From Elusimicrobiota bacterium (lineage in GTDB: Bacteria > Elusimicrobiota > Elusimicrobia > JACQPE01): a stretch of 40,915 nt of DNA. Location: NCBI GenBank assembly GCA_016180815.1, contig JACPAN010000024.1:1-40915 (forward strand), in the 5' to 3' direction. The notes below the pieces were generated by a model. It worked only from the letters and a program-made list of their open reading frames with translations. It was not told where the DNA came from and made no database searches. Below, in pieces: positions 33,097 through 40,915 of this stretch. The translations under genes and the position numbers were made by a program. Every line of letters starts with the position of its first letter. The first letter of the stretch is position 1.

Positions 33097-33891
33097 TTAA
33101 TAATCGTCTTCTTCGTAATCCGCGTCCGTTGAACGGGCCGCTTTTTCTCCGTAGAGCATTTTACTCTGGGCGTCTTTAAACGCGTCCCGAATTTCCTGCT
33201 GATGCTCTTTGCCGATGTCGGCGAGTTCAGCGGCCAGCTCTTTGCAAAGCTTCTGGGAATTCTTTTTAGCCTCTTTTAACTGTTTATTCAAGCGGTCCAA
33301 TTGTTTTTTATGCCGGCCGAGTTCTTTTTTCTTCGCGCGATCGTCCTCCGCGGCATCGATTTCTTTTTTGGTGTCGTTGATTTCTTTTTGAATGGAGGTT
33401 TCCTGTTCGACCAAAGCTTTTAGGCGGCCGTTGGCTTTGGCCACGTATTTTTTCATTGCTTCCGTTTTTTTGGCGTAAAGCGCGACCAAGCCGTCCGCAT
33501 AAACAACGCAGCCTTGGCCGGTCGCGGCGGCGGGAGCTTTCACTGAAGCGGGCTTTACAGGTTCCGGCGCGGCTTGAGCCGGTTTCGGCTCGGTTTCGGA
33601 TGCCGCAGGAGTTGGCGCTTTGGCTTCGCCGGATGCGGCCTCAGCCTTCGCGGGTTCCGCCTTGACTTCAGGCGCCGGAGCCGCTTTCTGCTGAGGCGCG
33701 GATTCGGGAGCCTTTTCTTTCGCTTCAGCCGATTTCTTGGGCGCCTCTTGGACTTCTTCGGCCTCCTCGATCAACTCTTCTTCCAATTCATTGTCTTCCT
33801 GGGCTAGAACCGCCTGTTGATGAAGCGGCAATAACACCGGGATCAAAGCCACGGCAAAAATTTTTGCGGCGAATGTTCCGGGGGTCTTCAT
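33097..33891 (-). CDS. Periplasmic Ala/Pro/Lys-rich coiled-coil protein
   Basis: ATG 33891 has AGGAGG seven bases upstream, which rejects the longer frame from 33915. The 264-aa product has a signal peptide (FAVALIPVLLPLHQQAVLA/QED). A low-complexity region rich in Glu, Lys, Ala and Pro spans ~25-125 (AEEVQEAPKKSAEAKEKAPE). A helical C-terminal half has coiled-coil spacing (KKELGRHKKQLDRLNKQLK). The Pro-Ala-Lys linker suggests a spacer across the periplasm, in the style of TonB or a lipoprotein. No function is recognised. Confidence 0.75.
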   Translation of the reverse strand: MKTPGTFAAKIFAVALIPVLLPLHQQAVLAQEDNELEEELIEEAEEVQEAPKKSAEAKEKAPESAPQQKAAPAPEVKAEPAKAEAASGEAKAPTPAASETEPKPAQAAPEPVKPASVKAPAAATGQGCVVYADGLVALYAKKTEAMKKYVAKANGRLKALVEQETSIQKEINDTKKEIDAAEDDRAKKKELGRHKKQLDRLNKQLKEAKKNSQKLCKELAAELADIGKEHQQEIRDAFKDAQSKMLYGEKAARSTDADYEEDDY

Positions 33892-33987
33892 GAAAAGCCT
33901 CCTTTTGAATTTCACGCTGCGGCCATTCTACTCTTTTCTTTGGGTCTGCGGTTTATCATAATAGTGGCCTTCGAACCTGTTTTTCCT

Positions 33988-34066
33988 GGGGACGTGGTGT
34001 AGCCTGGTTTAACACGCTGCCCTGTCAAGGCAGAGACCGCGGGTTCAAATCCCGTCGTCCCCGCCA
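33988..34066 (+). tRNA. trnD: tRNA-Asp (anticodon GUC)
   Basis: A complete cloverleaf: GGGGACG pairs with CGTCCCC (34056-34062), D-arm GTGT/ACAC, anticodon stem CTGCC/GGCAG with loop CTGTCAA (anticodon GTC), and T-arm GCGGG-TTCAAAT-CCCGT. The 3' GCCA is encoded. A strong terminator follows. Confidence 0.95.
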
Positions 34067-34083
34067 GTTTGTCTGATAACAAG

Positions 34084-34115
34084 AAAAGCCCTCCACCCTT
34101 GGAGGGCTTTTCTTT
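34084..34115 (+). terminator. Intrinsic terminator after tRNA-Asp
   Basis: AGCCCTCC and GGAGGGCT form an 8-bp GC-rich stem around ACCCTT, flanked by AAA/TTT and followed by TTTTCTTT. The A-rich left flank makes it work on both strands. Confidence 0.9.
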
Positions 34116-34122
34116 GCCCCGA

Positions 34123-34151
34123 TTGACTTTACGAATCACTTTACTTATACT
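34123..34151 (+). promoter_or_regulatory. Sigma70-type promoter of the Fic gene, apparently leaderless
   Basis: TTGACT (34123-34128) and TATACT (34146-34151) are spaced by exactly 17 bases, each close to consensus. The ATG at 34163 is only 11 bases after the -10, so transcription should start about 4-5 bases before the start codon. No ribosome site is possible in such a leader. Confidence 0.75.
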
Positions 34152-34162
34152 TTACTTACGAT

Positions 34163-35182
34163 ATGGCCTATGTTCCAGCCTTCCAAACGACTCCCCACCT
34201 GCTCAAGGTTCTAGAGGAAATCAGCGCTCTCAACGTCCGGATTCAAAGCGCTACCGTGGGAATCACTTGGGTTCCTTCCCTCCAGAAAGACGCGGCGGCC
34301 CGGCAGGTCCACGGGTCCACAGCTATCGAGGGCAATCCGCTGACCCTGGCTGAGGTCAAGATCCTGGCCGAAGGAGGAGCGCTTCCTAATGCCAAGCCAC
34401 AAGCAATCCAAGAGGTCTTAAACTACTTCGTCGCGCTGCGCTTCATCGAGAAGAACGCCGACACCAAGGAAATCGGCGTCAGAGACGTGCTGAAGCTTCA
34501 TTCGATCATCGGGCAGAAGGGCGTTTTGGACCGCGAACCTATAGGACTGTTCAGGCCTTATCAGGTGCGAGTCGGTAATCATCTTCCTCCTAAAGCTGGC
34601 GAGGTCCCCGGCCTTATGAGCCAGCTTCTGGAATGGCTCAATGGGGCCGGACGGGCCTGGCCCGCGGTCGTCAGTTCCGCCATCCTCCACTATCAGTTCG
34701 AGTTCATTCACCCTTTCGGGGACGGCAACGGACGCGTGGGCCGCGCCCTGGCCGCGTGGCAGCTCTACCGGCGGAAGCTCGACACCAGCCATATCTTCGC
34801 GGTCGATGAGGTTCTGCTGGAAGACCGCCAGGGTTACTACCGGGCCCTGAACCGCGCCCAGACACAAGGCAATGATCTGACAGGCTGGGTGGAATACATC
34901 GCCGAGGCCATCAATGAGGCCCTGGAGCGGGCTTGGAAGCGCATCGAGTCGGTCAACATCTCGACCCTCGGCCTACAGCTCACGTTGACCCCGAAGCAGG
35001 AAAAGCTGCTGTCTCTGCTGAGGGAGAGCCCTTTGGGAATTCATGAAATCCAGAAAGCTCTCGGTGTGACAAAGCCGGGCGCCCATCACATTATCAAACC
35101 TCTATTGGCGGCCGGCCTCCTGAAGCGGGTAGGCGGGCACAAGACCGGCAAGTATCAGTTCGCCGCGGGAAAGCGAAAGTAG
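34163..35182 (+). CDS. Fic-domain AMP-transferase with self-inhibiting helix and C-terminal wHTH
   Basis: The 339-aa product has the full Fic motif HPFGDGNGRVGR, with catalytic His at ~183. An N-terminal inhibitory helix STAIEG (Glu at ~56) matches the class-II S/TxxxE(G/N) form that keeps the enzyme off. The last ~60 residues form a winged helix (LLSLLRESPLGIHEIQKAL), as in DNA-binding Fic proteins. Fic enzymes usually transfer AMP to target proteins, altering for example topoisomerases. It sits alone after tRNA-Asp under its own promoter (separate entry), which hints at acquisition at the tRNA. Confidence 0.9.
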   Translation: MAYVPAFQTTPHLLKVLEEISALNVRIQSATVGITWVPSLQKDAAARQVHGSTAIEGNPLTLAEVKILAEGGALPNAKPQAIQEVLNYFVALRFIEKNADTKEIGVRDVLKLHSIIGQKGVLDREPIGLFRPYQVRVGNHLPPKAGEVPGLMSQLLEWLNGAGRAWPAVVSSAILHYQFEFIHPFGDGNGRVGRALAAWQLYRRKLDTSHIFAVDEVLLEDRQGYYRALNRAQTQGNDLTGWVEYIAEAINEALERAWKRIESVNISTLGLQLTLTPKQEKLLSLLRESPLGIHEIQKALGVTKPGAHHIIKPLLAAGLLKRVGGHKTGKYQFAAGKRK

Positions 35183-35201
35183 CTTATCCCGCCCAAACGA
35201 A

Positions 35202-35243
35202 GGCGGCCCGGAAAGTTCTATCTTTCATGTAGACTGGGCCGCC
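35202..35243. terminator. Inverted repeat after the Fic gene
   Basis: GGCGGCCC (35202-35209) and GGGCCGCC (35236-35243) pair perfectly around a 26-base loop that contains its own small stem GAAAG/CTTTC. There is no T-run, so it may be a Rho-dependent or processing structure rather than a true intrinsic terminator. Confidence 0.4.
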
Positions 35244-35435
35244 AGCTCTGCTACCATTTCCCTGCTCAATCGCGCTTGATTGAGTTTCATAACCCTCCCT
35301 GGTCTTTAATTTGGCAAAGAATTTTAGGACTTGGGGAGGGCTGATTTTTTATAGGCGGGACCAGGCCTGGGCCTCCGCCTGCGCGGGCGTGACGGGGAAA
35401 GAAATTTTTCCCTAATGTTCAGAGGCCATTAACAC

Positions 35436-35473
35436 TTGTCAATTAAATAATAAATGACTTATTATGATATGAT
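35436..35473 (+). promoter_or_regulatory. AT-rich promoter with overlapping dyad before the TPP-enzyme operon
   Basis: TTGTCA (35436-35441) and TATTAT (35460-35465) are 18 bases apart. The perfect dyad ATAATAA-ATGAC-TTATTAT (35447-35465) covers the -10 and spacer, as a repressor operator would. A second -10-like TATGAT lies at 35468. Confidence 0.45.
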
Positions 35474-35526
35474 TACTTAGTAAAAAGTGATAACATTAAA
35501 AGAATGAAATCCTACAATAACTAAAA

Positions 35527-37269
35527 GTGGGGACAACATCATTGTTGGAAATGATCTCGGCGCCTGAAGCCGTTAAGACGACCGGGGCCCATCTTCTTTT
35601 GGAATATTTGGAGCAAGAGGGTGTGCGGTATATCTTCGGCATTCCGGGCGGCCCAAATGCGCCCCTTTATAAGGCGCTCAGCGAGCGCGGCAACATCAAG
35701 CCGATCCTGACCAAGCATGAAGAGGGCGCCGCCTTTATGGCCGACGCCTATGCCCGCGCCTCCGGCAAGATCGGGGTTTGCTGCACAACGACAGGACCGG
35801 GAGCCACCAACGCGCTGACCGGCGTTGCCGTGGCTTACGCCGATCATATCCCGCTGCTTTTATTGACGGCCCAGGTTCCCACCCATCAATTCGGGAAAGG
35901 CGCTTTTCAGGAAAGCAGCCAGGAAACCATCGACATCGTCGGGCTCTACAAATCCGTCACGAAATGGAGTTCCATGGTTTATCATCCGGAACGAATAGGG
36001 GCCGCGATCCGAACCGCCCTTCGGGTGATGCAAAGCGGCCGTCCGGGTCCGGTTCATCTCAATATCCCGCTGAATTTCATGACTCAGCCGGTTGCGCGCG
36101 AGTTGATCCCGGCGAATGAGTTTAAGTTTCAGCCGCAATTATTCGACCGTCAATCGGTTAATCAAGGAGCGCGTTTGCTCTTGGGCGCCCGGCGTCCCGT
36201 CATCGTGGCGGGCCATGGGGTCAATTTAGCCAAGGCCGCGGCGCCGTTAAGACGGTTGGCCGAACGGCTTCAAATCCCCGTGGCCACCACGTTTAAAGCC
36301 AAGGGCGTTTTTCCGGAAGATCACCCGTTGTCGTTGGGGGTTTTCGGGTACTCGGGCAACCCATCGGCTCAGGAGTATGTCTTGAGCCAGGGAACGGACA
36401 CGGTTTTAATCATCGGCACGTCCTTGGGGGAGGTTTCAACGTGCGGTTGGGATCGTCGTTTTTCTCAAAAGCTGAATTTTTTGCAGATCGACATCGACCA
36501 CGCCGAGGTGGGGAGAAATTACCCCGTGGACGTCGCGATGATCGGCGATGCGGGCGCGGTGCTCATCGAGCTTCTTTATGCGATCGAGCGCGAGCTCAAG
36601 TTCAATCCCCCTTCATTAGGACGGCCGGCTTACACGCCGTCGCGTCCGGCCGCGGAACCCGTTTTCGATCCCGGCGGTCCGTTGAAGCCTCAGGCGGTAT
36701 TGCGGGAATTGCGTTGCGCGATCCCCAGGGATTGCCTTGTTTTCGTCGATAACGGCAGCATCAGAACATGGGTCGCCCAGCATTTTCCCGTGTATCAGGA
36801 TCAGTCGTTTTTCGTGAATATGGGGATGGCGTCCATGGGTTTTGCCGTGGCCGGCAGCATCGCAGGCAAGCTGGCGCATCCCGGCCGGGCCGTTGTCGCT
36901 ATCGTGGGGGATGCGGCTTTCGCCATGAACGGCATGGAGGTTCACACGGCGGTGGAATACGGCGTTGCGGTCATCTGGGTGGTGATCAATAACGGCGGGC
37001 ACGCCATGATTTATCACGGAGAGAAGACGCTTTACGGCGAGAGCTGCAGCAATCCGGTTTTCAGCCGTCCCATCGATGCGGCGGCCATGGCTGAGGCCAT
37101 GGGCGCCGTGGGTTGGCGCGTCCGGCAACCGGGCGAACTCGCTCAAGCCGTCGATGAAGCCATACGGCAAGGGAAACCCGCCGTTGTTGATGTGCTGACG
37201 GATTTTTGGGAACCCCCTGCGCTCGGCGGGCGGGCGAAAACCATCAACCAAGAATTAACCGCTACTTGA
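35527..37269 (+). CDS. TPP-dependent acetolactate-synthase-like enzyme
   Basis: The product is 580 aa from GTG 35527. TTG 35542 and ATG 35551 are alternatives, and no start has a clear ribosome site. It has all three AHAS-family domains: an N-terminal Pyr domain with catalytic Glu65 in LTKHEEGAAFMADAYAR, a central domain (RRPVIVAGHGVNLAKAA), and a C-terminal TPP/Mg site GDAAFAMNGMEVHTA with INNGG. The usual GDG is GDA here, which also occurs in other TPP enzymes. It could join or decarboxylate 2-oxoacids. No regulatory (ilvN) subunit follows; the neighbours are a methyltransferase, solute-binding protein, cupin and aminotransferase. This favours a specialised rather than a branched-chain role. 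Confidence 0.85.
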   Translation: MGTTSLLEMISAPEAVKTTGAHLLLEYLEQEGVRYIFGIPGGPNAPLYKALSERGNIKPILTKHEEGAAFMADAYARASGKIGVCCTTTGPGATNALTGVAVAYADHIPLLLLTAQVPTHQFGKGAFQESSQETIDIVGLYKSVTKWSSMVYHPERIGAAIRTALRVMQSGRPGPVHLNIPLNFMTQPVARELIPANEFKFQPQLFDRQSVNQGARLLLGARRPVIVAGHGVNLAKAAAPLRRLAERLQIPVATTFKAKGVFPEDHPLSLGVFGYSGNPSAQEYVLSQGTDTVLIIGTSLGEVSTCGWDRRFSQKLNFLQIDIDHAEVGRNYPVDVAMIGDAGAVLIELLYAIERELKFNPPSLGRPAYTPSRPAAEPVFDPGGPLKPQAVLRELRCAIPRDCLVFVDNGSIRTWVAQHFPVYQDQSFFVNMGMASMGFAVAGSIAGKLAHPGRAVVAIVGDAAFAMNGMEVHTAVEYGVAVIWVVINNGGHAMIYHGEKTLYGESCSNPVFSRPIDAAAMAEAMGAVGWRVRQPGELAQAVDEAIRQGKPAVVDVLTDFWEPPALGGRAKTINQELTAT

Positions 37270-37271
37270 AT

Positions 37272-38291
37272 ATGCCGGCGGATCTTCAGTTTTTTTCAGA
37301 CCTCAACAGCCTTCAGGCGATTGCCATCGGCTATCGAAGCTCCAAGCCGCTCTTGGTGGCGCTGCATTACGATCTTTTTTCCCGGATCGCAGGAGGGTTG
37401 GATTCCTCGCGGCGATTAAGCCGCAAGCTCGGCCTTGATTTAAGAGCGCTTGAGATTTTGCTCAATGCGCTGGCGACGCTCGGATTCCTCCATAAGCGCA
37501 ACGGGCGCTACGTCAACGCAACATCAGCCAAAAAATTTCTTGTCGCCGGCAGTCCGAATTATATGGGCAACATCCTCAAATATCAGGAGCTGACTTGGGA
37601 CGCATGGTCTGATCTGCGGTTTGTTTTAAAGAAAGGGCAGCCCCGGCGCATGCTTCTTGATTGGATTCGCAAGAGATCGTTCACCAAAGACTATATTCGA
37701 GCCATGGGAGACGTCGCCCGCGTGCCTGCGCGCGAATTGGCCGCGCGGCTTGATTGGGCCGGCGTCGGCCGCACGCTGGATGTCGGTTGCGGAGCCGGCA
37801 CATTTTCCGCGGCCTTTGTCGAGCGGAATCCCCGCGTGCGGGGCGTTTTGCTTGATTTGCCCGTGACTTTGCGCGTCACCAAAGAGCTGCTTAAGGAACA
37901 CCCGCAGTTGGGTCGCCTGAGCTTTCGGGAGGCCGATTTCCTCGCCGACAGCTTCGGCTGCGAGGAGTTTGATTTGATCCTGATCTCCAACGTCACGCAC
38001 GTGGAAAACGAGGCTAATAATAGACGGTTGGTTCAAAAGGCTTACCGCGCGCTTAAGCCTCAAGGCAGGCTCGTCATTCATGACTTTGTGATCGGCCCGG
38101 ACCGGACAGTGCCGAGGTTTTCGGCGCTGCTTGCTCTTCATTTGCTTCTTTTTACGGGCAAAGGTTCGGTTTACACCTTGGATGAGTACCGATCCTGGAT
38201 GAACAACGCCGGATTTAATAGGATCAGCGATATTTCCATTGCCAAAAACAGTCTGCATCCATCGGTTGCCATTGTTGGACAGAAATCATAG
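37272..38291 (+). CDS. SAM-dependent O-methyltransferase, Methyltransf_2 type
   Basis: ATG 37272 starts two bases after the TPP-enzyme stop, and the longer frame from 37206 is rejected. The 339-aa product has an N-terminal winged-helix dimerisation domain (LEILLNALATLGFLHKRNGR). A Rossmann SAM-binding core follows: LDVGCGAGTFSAAF (motif I), LLDLPVT (binding acid), FDLILISNVTHVE and ALKPQGRLVIHDFV. This is the layout of small-molecule O-methyltransferases such as those acting on quinones, polyketides or phenolics. It probably methylates the product of a neighbouring enzyme. Confidence 0.88.
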   Translation: MPADLQFFSDLNSLQAIAIGYRSSKPLLVALHYDLFSRIAGGLDSSRRLSRKLGLDLRALEILLNALATLGFLHKRNGRYVNATSAKKFLVAGSPNYMGNILKYQELTWDAWSDLRFVLKKGQPRRMLLDWIRKRSFTKDYIRAMGDVARVPARELAARLDWAGVGRTLDVGCGAGTFSAAFVERNPRVRGVLLDLPVTLRVTKELLKEHPQLGRLSFREADFLADSFGCEEFDLILISNVTHVENEANNRRLVQKAYRALKPQGRLVIHDFVIGPDRTVPRFSALLALHLLLFTGKGSVYTLDEYRSWMNNAGFNRISDISIAKNSLHPSVAIVGQKS

Positions 38292-39786
38292 ATCCCTCAG
38301 AGCCCTTATTTTCTTTTTATTATTGGCGCAGTCGGCCGGCCTGCCGCTTTGGGCAAGAGTATTGCGCGTCTGCGAAGACGTCGTCGACGACGCCATAACG
38401 CTTGATCCGCGAAAAGAATTCTCCGAGAAGAACCATACCATCATCCAGCAGATGTTCGAGGGTTTGGTGCGGCTGGATACCGATGGAAAAATCGAACCGG
38501 CGTTGGCCACAAGTTGGCGTTGGGTCGATGAACGAAGCCTGGAATTCACGCTGCGGGAGGGCGTGCGTTTCCACAACGGGGAAATTTTCGACGCGCAGGC
38601 CGTCAAATTCAGCATCGAACAGTTTGTTGATCCCAAGGTCGGTTACCCGGGGGCCGGCTTCCTCGGTTCCGTCGAGAAAGTCGTCGTTCTTGATGCCCGC
38701 CATGTCGTCCTGAAAACGAAATTCGTGGACGGCATTCTTCCGCACCGTCTCGCCGCTTTAATTACGATCATGCCTCCTCGATATATCGCAGAGCACGGAG
38801 ATCAATATTTTGCCGGGCATCCCGTCGGAACCGGCCCCTTTAAGTTCGTTCAGTGGGAAAAAAACAAAGAAATTGTCCTGGCGGCCAATACGGATTATTG
38901 GCTTAAAGGTTATCCAAAATTTACGGGGCTTGTTTTTAAGTTCATTCCCGGCGATGAACAAATCAATCAATTATTAAAAGGCGAAATTGATTTGGTTACG
39001 GAAGTGCCGGGCACGGCAACGCTTGAAGTGATGAAAAGCCCCATCGTCAGGATCGTTAAGAAGGAGGGTTTTTATACGGTTGCCTCAAGTTTAAACTCCA
39101 AAACCGGTCCTTTGTCCGATCGCAGGGTGCGCCAAGCGCTCAACTATGCCGTCGATAAGAAGGACCTGATACGCTACGATTTACTGGGAAACGGCAAATC
39201 GCTCGCCACCATGACCATGCCCGGCGAGATCGGGCACAACCCCGGCTTAAAACCCTATCCTTACAATCCCAAAAAAGCTCGCCGGTTGTTGACGGATGCG
39301 GGTTATCCCGACGGTTTCCGCGTCAAGGCCCTTGTCAAGGTCAATGCGATGAGAACCATGCAAATCATCGCCAAGCAACTGGCTCGAGTCAATATTCATG
39401 TTGATATCCATCCCACCACGGATGCCGTGGCCGTGTCTGATATGCAAAAGGAATCTTGGGATTGGGTGTATGCCGGCTGCCCCGATCCGATGAGCCATTC
39501 GTTCTTCATTCACTTTATCTTTTTGTCTTCTTTGTCTCCTTTCAGCGTCAACAAGGACGCCAAGTATGACGAGCTTTTAACCAAGATGGTGGGAGCTCTC
39601 GATGAAAACGAGCAGCACAAAATAGGGATGGAACTGGATCAATATGTCCATGAGCAGGCCTTAAGCCTGTTTACCTACCAGAGGATCAAAATTTACGGCA
39701 TCAGGAGGGATATCCATTTTATTCCTCCGGTTACAGGCGTACCCTATTACGTCTTCAGTCATCCTAGGGAAACGCGCGAGGAGTAG
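38275..39786 (+). CDS. ABC-type solute-binding protein, family 5 (peptide/nickel type)
   Basis: The start is ambiguous. TTG 38239 begins the open frame and overlaps the methyltransferase by 53 bases. TTG 38275 gives a better signal peptide (RALIFFLLLAQSAGLPLWA) and is used here; both lack a good ribosome site. The ~503-aa protein carries family-5 hallmarks: FEGLVRLDTDGKIEPALATS, FTLREGVRFHNGEIFDAQAV, VGTGPFKFVQW, SDRRVRQALNYAVDKKDLI and KKARRLLTDAGYPDGF. Such proteins bind oligopeptides or metal chelates in the periplasm and pass them to an ABC permease. No permease is present in the window. Confidence 0.85.
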   Translation: MDRNHRSLRALIFFLLLAQSAGLPLWARVLRVCEDVVDDAITLDPRKEFSEKNHTIIQQMFEGLVRLDTDGKIEPALATSWRWVDERSLEFTLREGVRFHNGEIFDAQAVKFSIEQFVDPKVGYPGAGFLGSVEKVVVLDARHVVLKTKFVDGILPHRLAALITIMPPRYIAEHGDQYFAGHPVGTGPFKFVQWEKNKEIVLAANTDYWLKGYPKFTGLVFKFIPGDEQINQLLKGEIDLVTEVPGTATLEVMKSPIVRIVKKEGFYTVASSLNSKTGPLSDRRVRQALNYAVDKKDLIRYDLLGNGKSLATMTMPGEIGHNPGLKPYPYNPKKARRLLTDAGYPDGFRVKALVKVNAMRTMQIIAKQLARVNIHVDIHPTTDAVAVSDMQKESWDWVYAGCPDPMSHSFFIHFIFLSSLSPFSVNKDAKYDELLTKMVGALDENEQHKIGMELDQYVHEQALSLFTYQRIKIYGIRRDIHFIPPVTGVPYYVFSHPRETREE

Positions 39787-39787
39787 C

Positions 39788-40132
39788 TTGAAAAAAAAAC
39801 CGGCGCCAAGGCGTTTTGGAGCGTTGACGGTGTTTCCGTTGATCCCCGCCGCCGTCCGAACTTTTTCAGCGCTGCGCCTGACCATGAAGCCCGGAGCTCA
39901 AACGCCTTCCATTTACCACAGAAAAACCAATGAATTTTTTTTCATTCTGCGAGGCAGCGCAAAAGCCAGGATTAACGGCCGGTCGGTGCGCTTTAAGAAA
40001 GGGGATTTTGCCTTCCTGCCCGCCAAAACACGTCATCAATTCGAGGCTGGGCCGGCCGGGGTGGAAGTGCTCGATATTTTCATCCCGCGATTAGATTTAG
40101 ATAACCCGGACATCCGCACGGTCGAACAATGA
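39788..40132 (+). CDS. Small single-domain cupin
   Basis: TTG 39788 has GGAG six bases upstream, and translation continues from the solute-binding gene one base earlier. The 114-aa product has cupin motif 1 in MKPGAQTPSIYHRKTNEFFF, with motif 2 in FKKGDFAFLPAKTRHQF (metal His). This is a metal-binding beta-barrel, often an isomerase, dioxygenase or ligand sensor in biosynthetic operons. The stop overlaps the next ATG (ATGA). Confidence 0.85.
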   Translation: MKKKPAPRRFGALTVFPLIPAAVRTFSALRLTMKPGAQTPSIYHRKTNEFFFILRGSAKARINGRSVRFKKGDFAFLPAKTRHQFEAGPAGVEVLDIFIPRLDLDNPDIRTVEQ

Positions 40133-40915
40133 AACTCGCCATCGGCAACGTGGAAAGCTATGCTCCGGGAACATCGATCGCTCAATTAAAAAGCGAACGC
40201 CGCGATCTTGCGGGGCGCAGGATCATCAAGCTCGCCTCCAATGAAAATCCCCTAGGGCCTTCCCCTAAGGCGGTCGCGGCTATTCGCCGGGGAGCGCGAG
40301 AAATTCACCGTTATCCCGAGGCAACCAGCCCGTCGCTGAGGGAGGCTCTTGCCTCGCATTCGGGAAGTTCGGCGGATGAAATTTTAGTCACCTCCGGCAT
40401 CGATGAAGCCTTGCGTTTGATTGCGGAGACCCTGTTGGGGCCCGATGATTGCTGCGTGCTCAGCCAATACGCCTTTTCTCGATATCGCCAGCACGCGCAG
40501 CTCATGGGAGCCAACGTGATCGAGGTTCCCGTTCAAGATTTTCACGTTGATTTAAAACAGATGGCGCAGGAGGCTTTGGATCGGCGGGCCAAGGTTCTTT
40601 TTATCGCCAATCCCAACAACCCCACCAGCACGTTCAATACGGATCAAGAGTTAAGGGTTTTATTCGAACGATTGGGTCCCGATGGGCCCGCGGTTGTTCT
40701 GGATGAGGCTTACGGAGAGTTTGCCCGGGATTTGTATCCGGAGCTTTACCCTCGCAGCATGCTTTTTTATTTTAAGCTCTACCCCAGGCTCATCGTGTTG
40801 AGAACTTTATCCAAGATCATGGGGCTTGCCGGGATGCGCATCGGTTACTGCGCGGCGGACAAAGAATTGATCGCCCGCATGAACAAGATCAAGTTGGTTT
40901 TTAACGTCACGATAC
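40129..40915 (+). CDS. hisC-like: HisC-like PLP aminotransferase (3' partial)
   Basis: The gene runs off the right edge; 262 residues are visible. Fold-type-I aminotransferase motifs are clear: IIKLASNENPLGPSPKA, RYPEATSPSLREAL, SGIDEALRLIAETLL, FIANPNNPTSTF, VVLDEAYGEFA, and Lys229 in TLSKIMGLAGMRIGY, which binds PLP. Members use histidinol phosphate or aromatic amino acids. ATG 40129 overlaps the cupin stop. Because no other his genes are present, a specialised aminotransferase for this operon is as likely as histidine synthesis. Confidence 0.88.
   Translation, partial: MKLAIGNVESYAPGTSIAQLKSERRDLAGRRIIKLASNENPLGPSPKAVAAIRRGAREIHRYPEATSPSLREALASHSGSSADEILVTSGIDEALRLIAETLLGPDDCCVLSQYAFSRYRQHAQLMGANVIEVPVQDFHVDLKQMAQEALDRRAKVLFIANPNNPTSTFNTDQELRVLFERLGPDGPAVVLDEAYGEFARDLYPELYPRSMLFYFKLYPRLIVLRTLSKIMGLAGMRIGYCAADKELIARMNKIKLVFNVTI

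Larger units (their letters stand above)
35183..35526. other. Intergenic region between Fic and the TPP-enzyme operon
   Basis: About 340 bases with no gene. It holds a long-stem inverted repeat near the Fic stop, a second dyad AGGCGG/CCGCCT (35353-35380), and an unusually AT-rich stretch (35401-35526) with a promoter. No small RNA gene was recognised. Confidence 0.6.

Noticed and set aside
35527-37269. GDA instead of GDG in the TPP motif as a sign of inactivation
   Set aside because: Other TPP enzymes tolerate Ala here and the catalytic Glu and NN are intact.
1-40915. CRISPR array or rRNA genes
   Set aside because: No regularly spaced identical repeats with unique spacers and no rRNA signature sequence were seen; the DxDGDP series at 3.6-6.1 kb is a protein repeat.

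Overview
The window looks like chromosomal DNA of a free-living Gram-negative (diderm) bacterium of moderate GC content. Outer-membrane and periplasmic proteins, a PorV-type protein, and a large fibronectin-type surface protein ending in a FlgD-Ig/T9SS-like C-terminal domain fit Elusimicrobiota or a similar deep-branching diderm phylum. This assignment is inferred from protein style, not from a marker gene. No rRNA and no CRISPR array were seen; two tRNAs are present.

Layout: (1) 1-1.9 kb: the tail of a TPR protein whose SEC-C zinc motif lies in a shifted frame, then a small membrane protein. (2) 1.9-2.6 kb: an AT-rich, gene-poor stretch with a dyad and helically phased 10-bp repeats. (3) 2.6-7.9 kb: a ~1330-aa propeller/FN3 surface protein translationally coupled to a PorV-like outer-membrane protein. 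(4) 7.9-18.1 kb: a tightly overlapping type IV secretion/conjugation cluster (SpoVG-like, VirB2, VirB3, VirB4, VirB6, VirB8-like, VirB9-position, VirB10-like, an unknown, VirD4, XRE regulator). A reverse-strand coiled-coil gene interrupts it. No relaxase, VirB11 or lytic transglycosylase is visible. (5) 18.3-20.8 kb: a small unknown gene overlapping a SymE-domain/zinc-ribbon protein, then excisionase and tyrosine integrase, the latter running into tRNA-Lys(UUU). Regions 4-5 are probably an integrative element, and region 3 may belong to it.

(6) 20.9-22.8 kb: a DUF3943-like envelope protein and a GNAT acetyltransferase. (7) 31.7-22.7 kb (minus strand): an overlapping operon for an FAD/Fe-S oxidase, two ferredoxin-type glutamate-synthase-like flavoproteins, a fused glutaminase/GXGXG protein, and an MFS exporter. 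I read this as a glutamine-dependent redox or amination system of unknown substrate. (8) 31.8-33.9 kb: three small envelope proteins. (9) 34.0-35.2 kb: tRNA-Asp, a terminator, and a Fic enzyme with an apparently leaderless promoter. (10) 35.5 kb to the end: an operon of TPP enzyme, O-methyltransferase, family-5 solute-binding protein, cupin and HisC-like aminotransferase, cut by the window edge.
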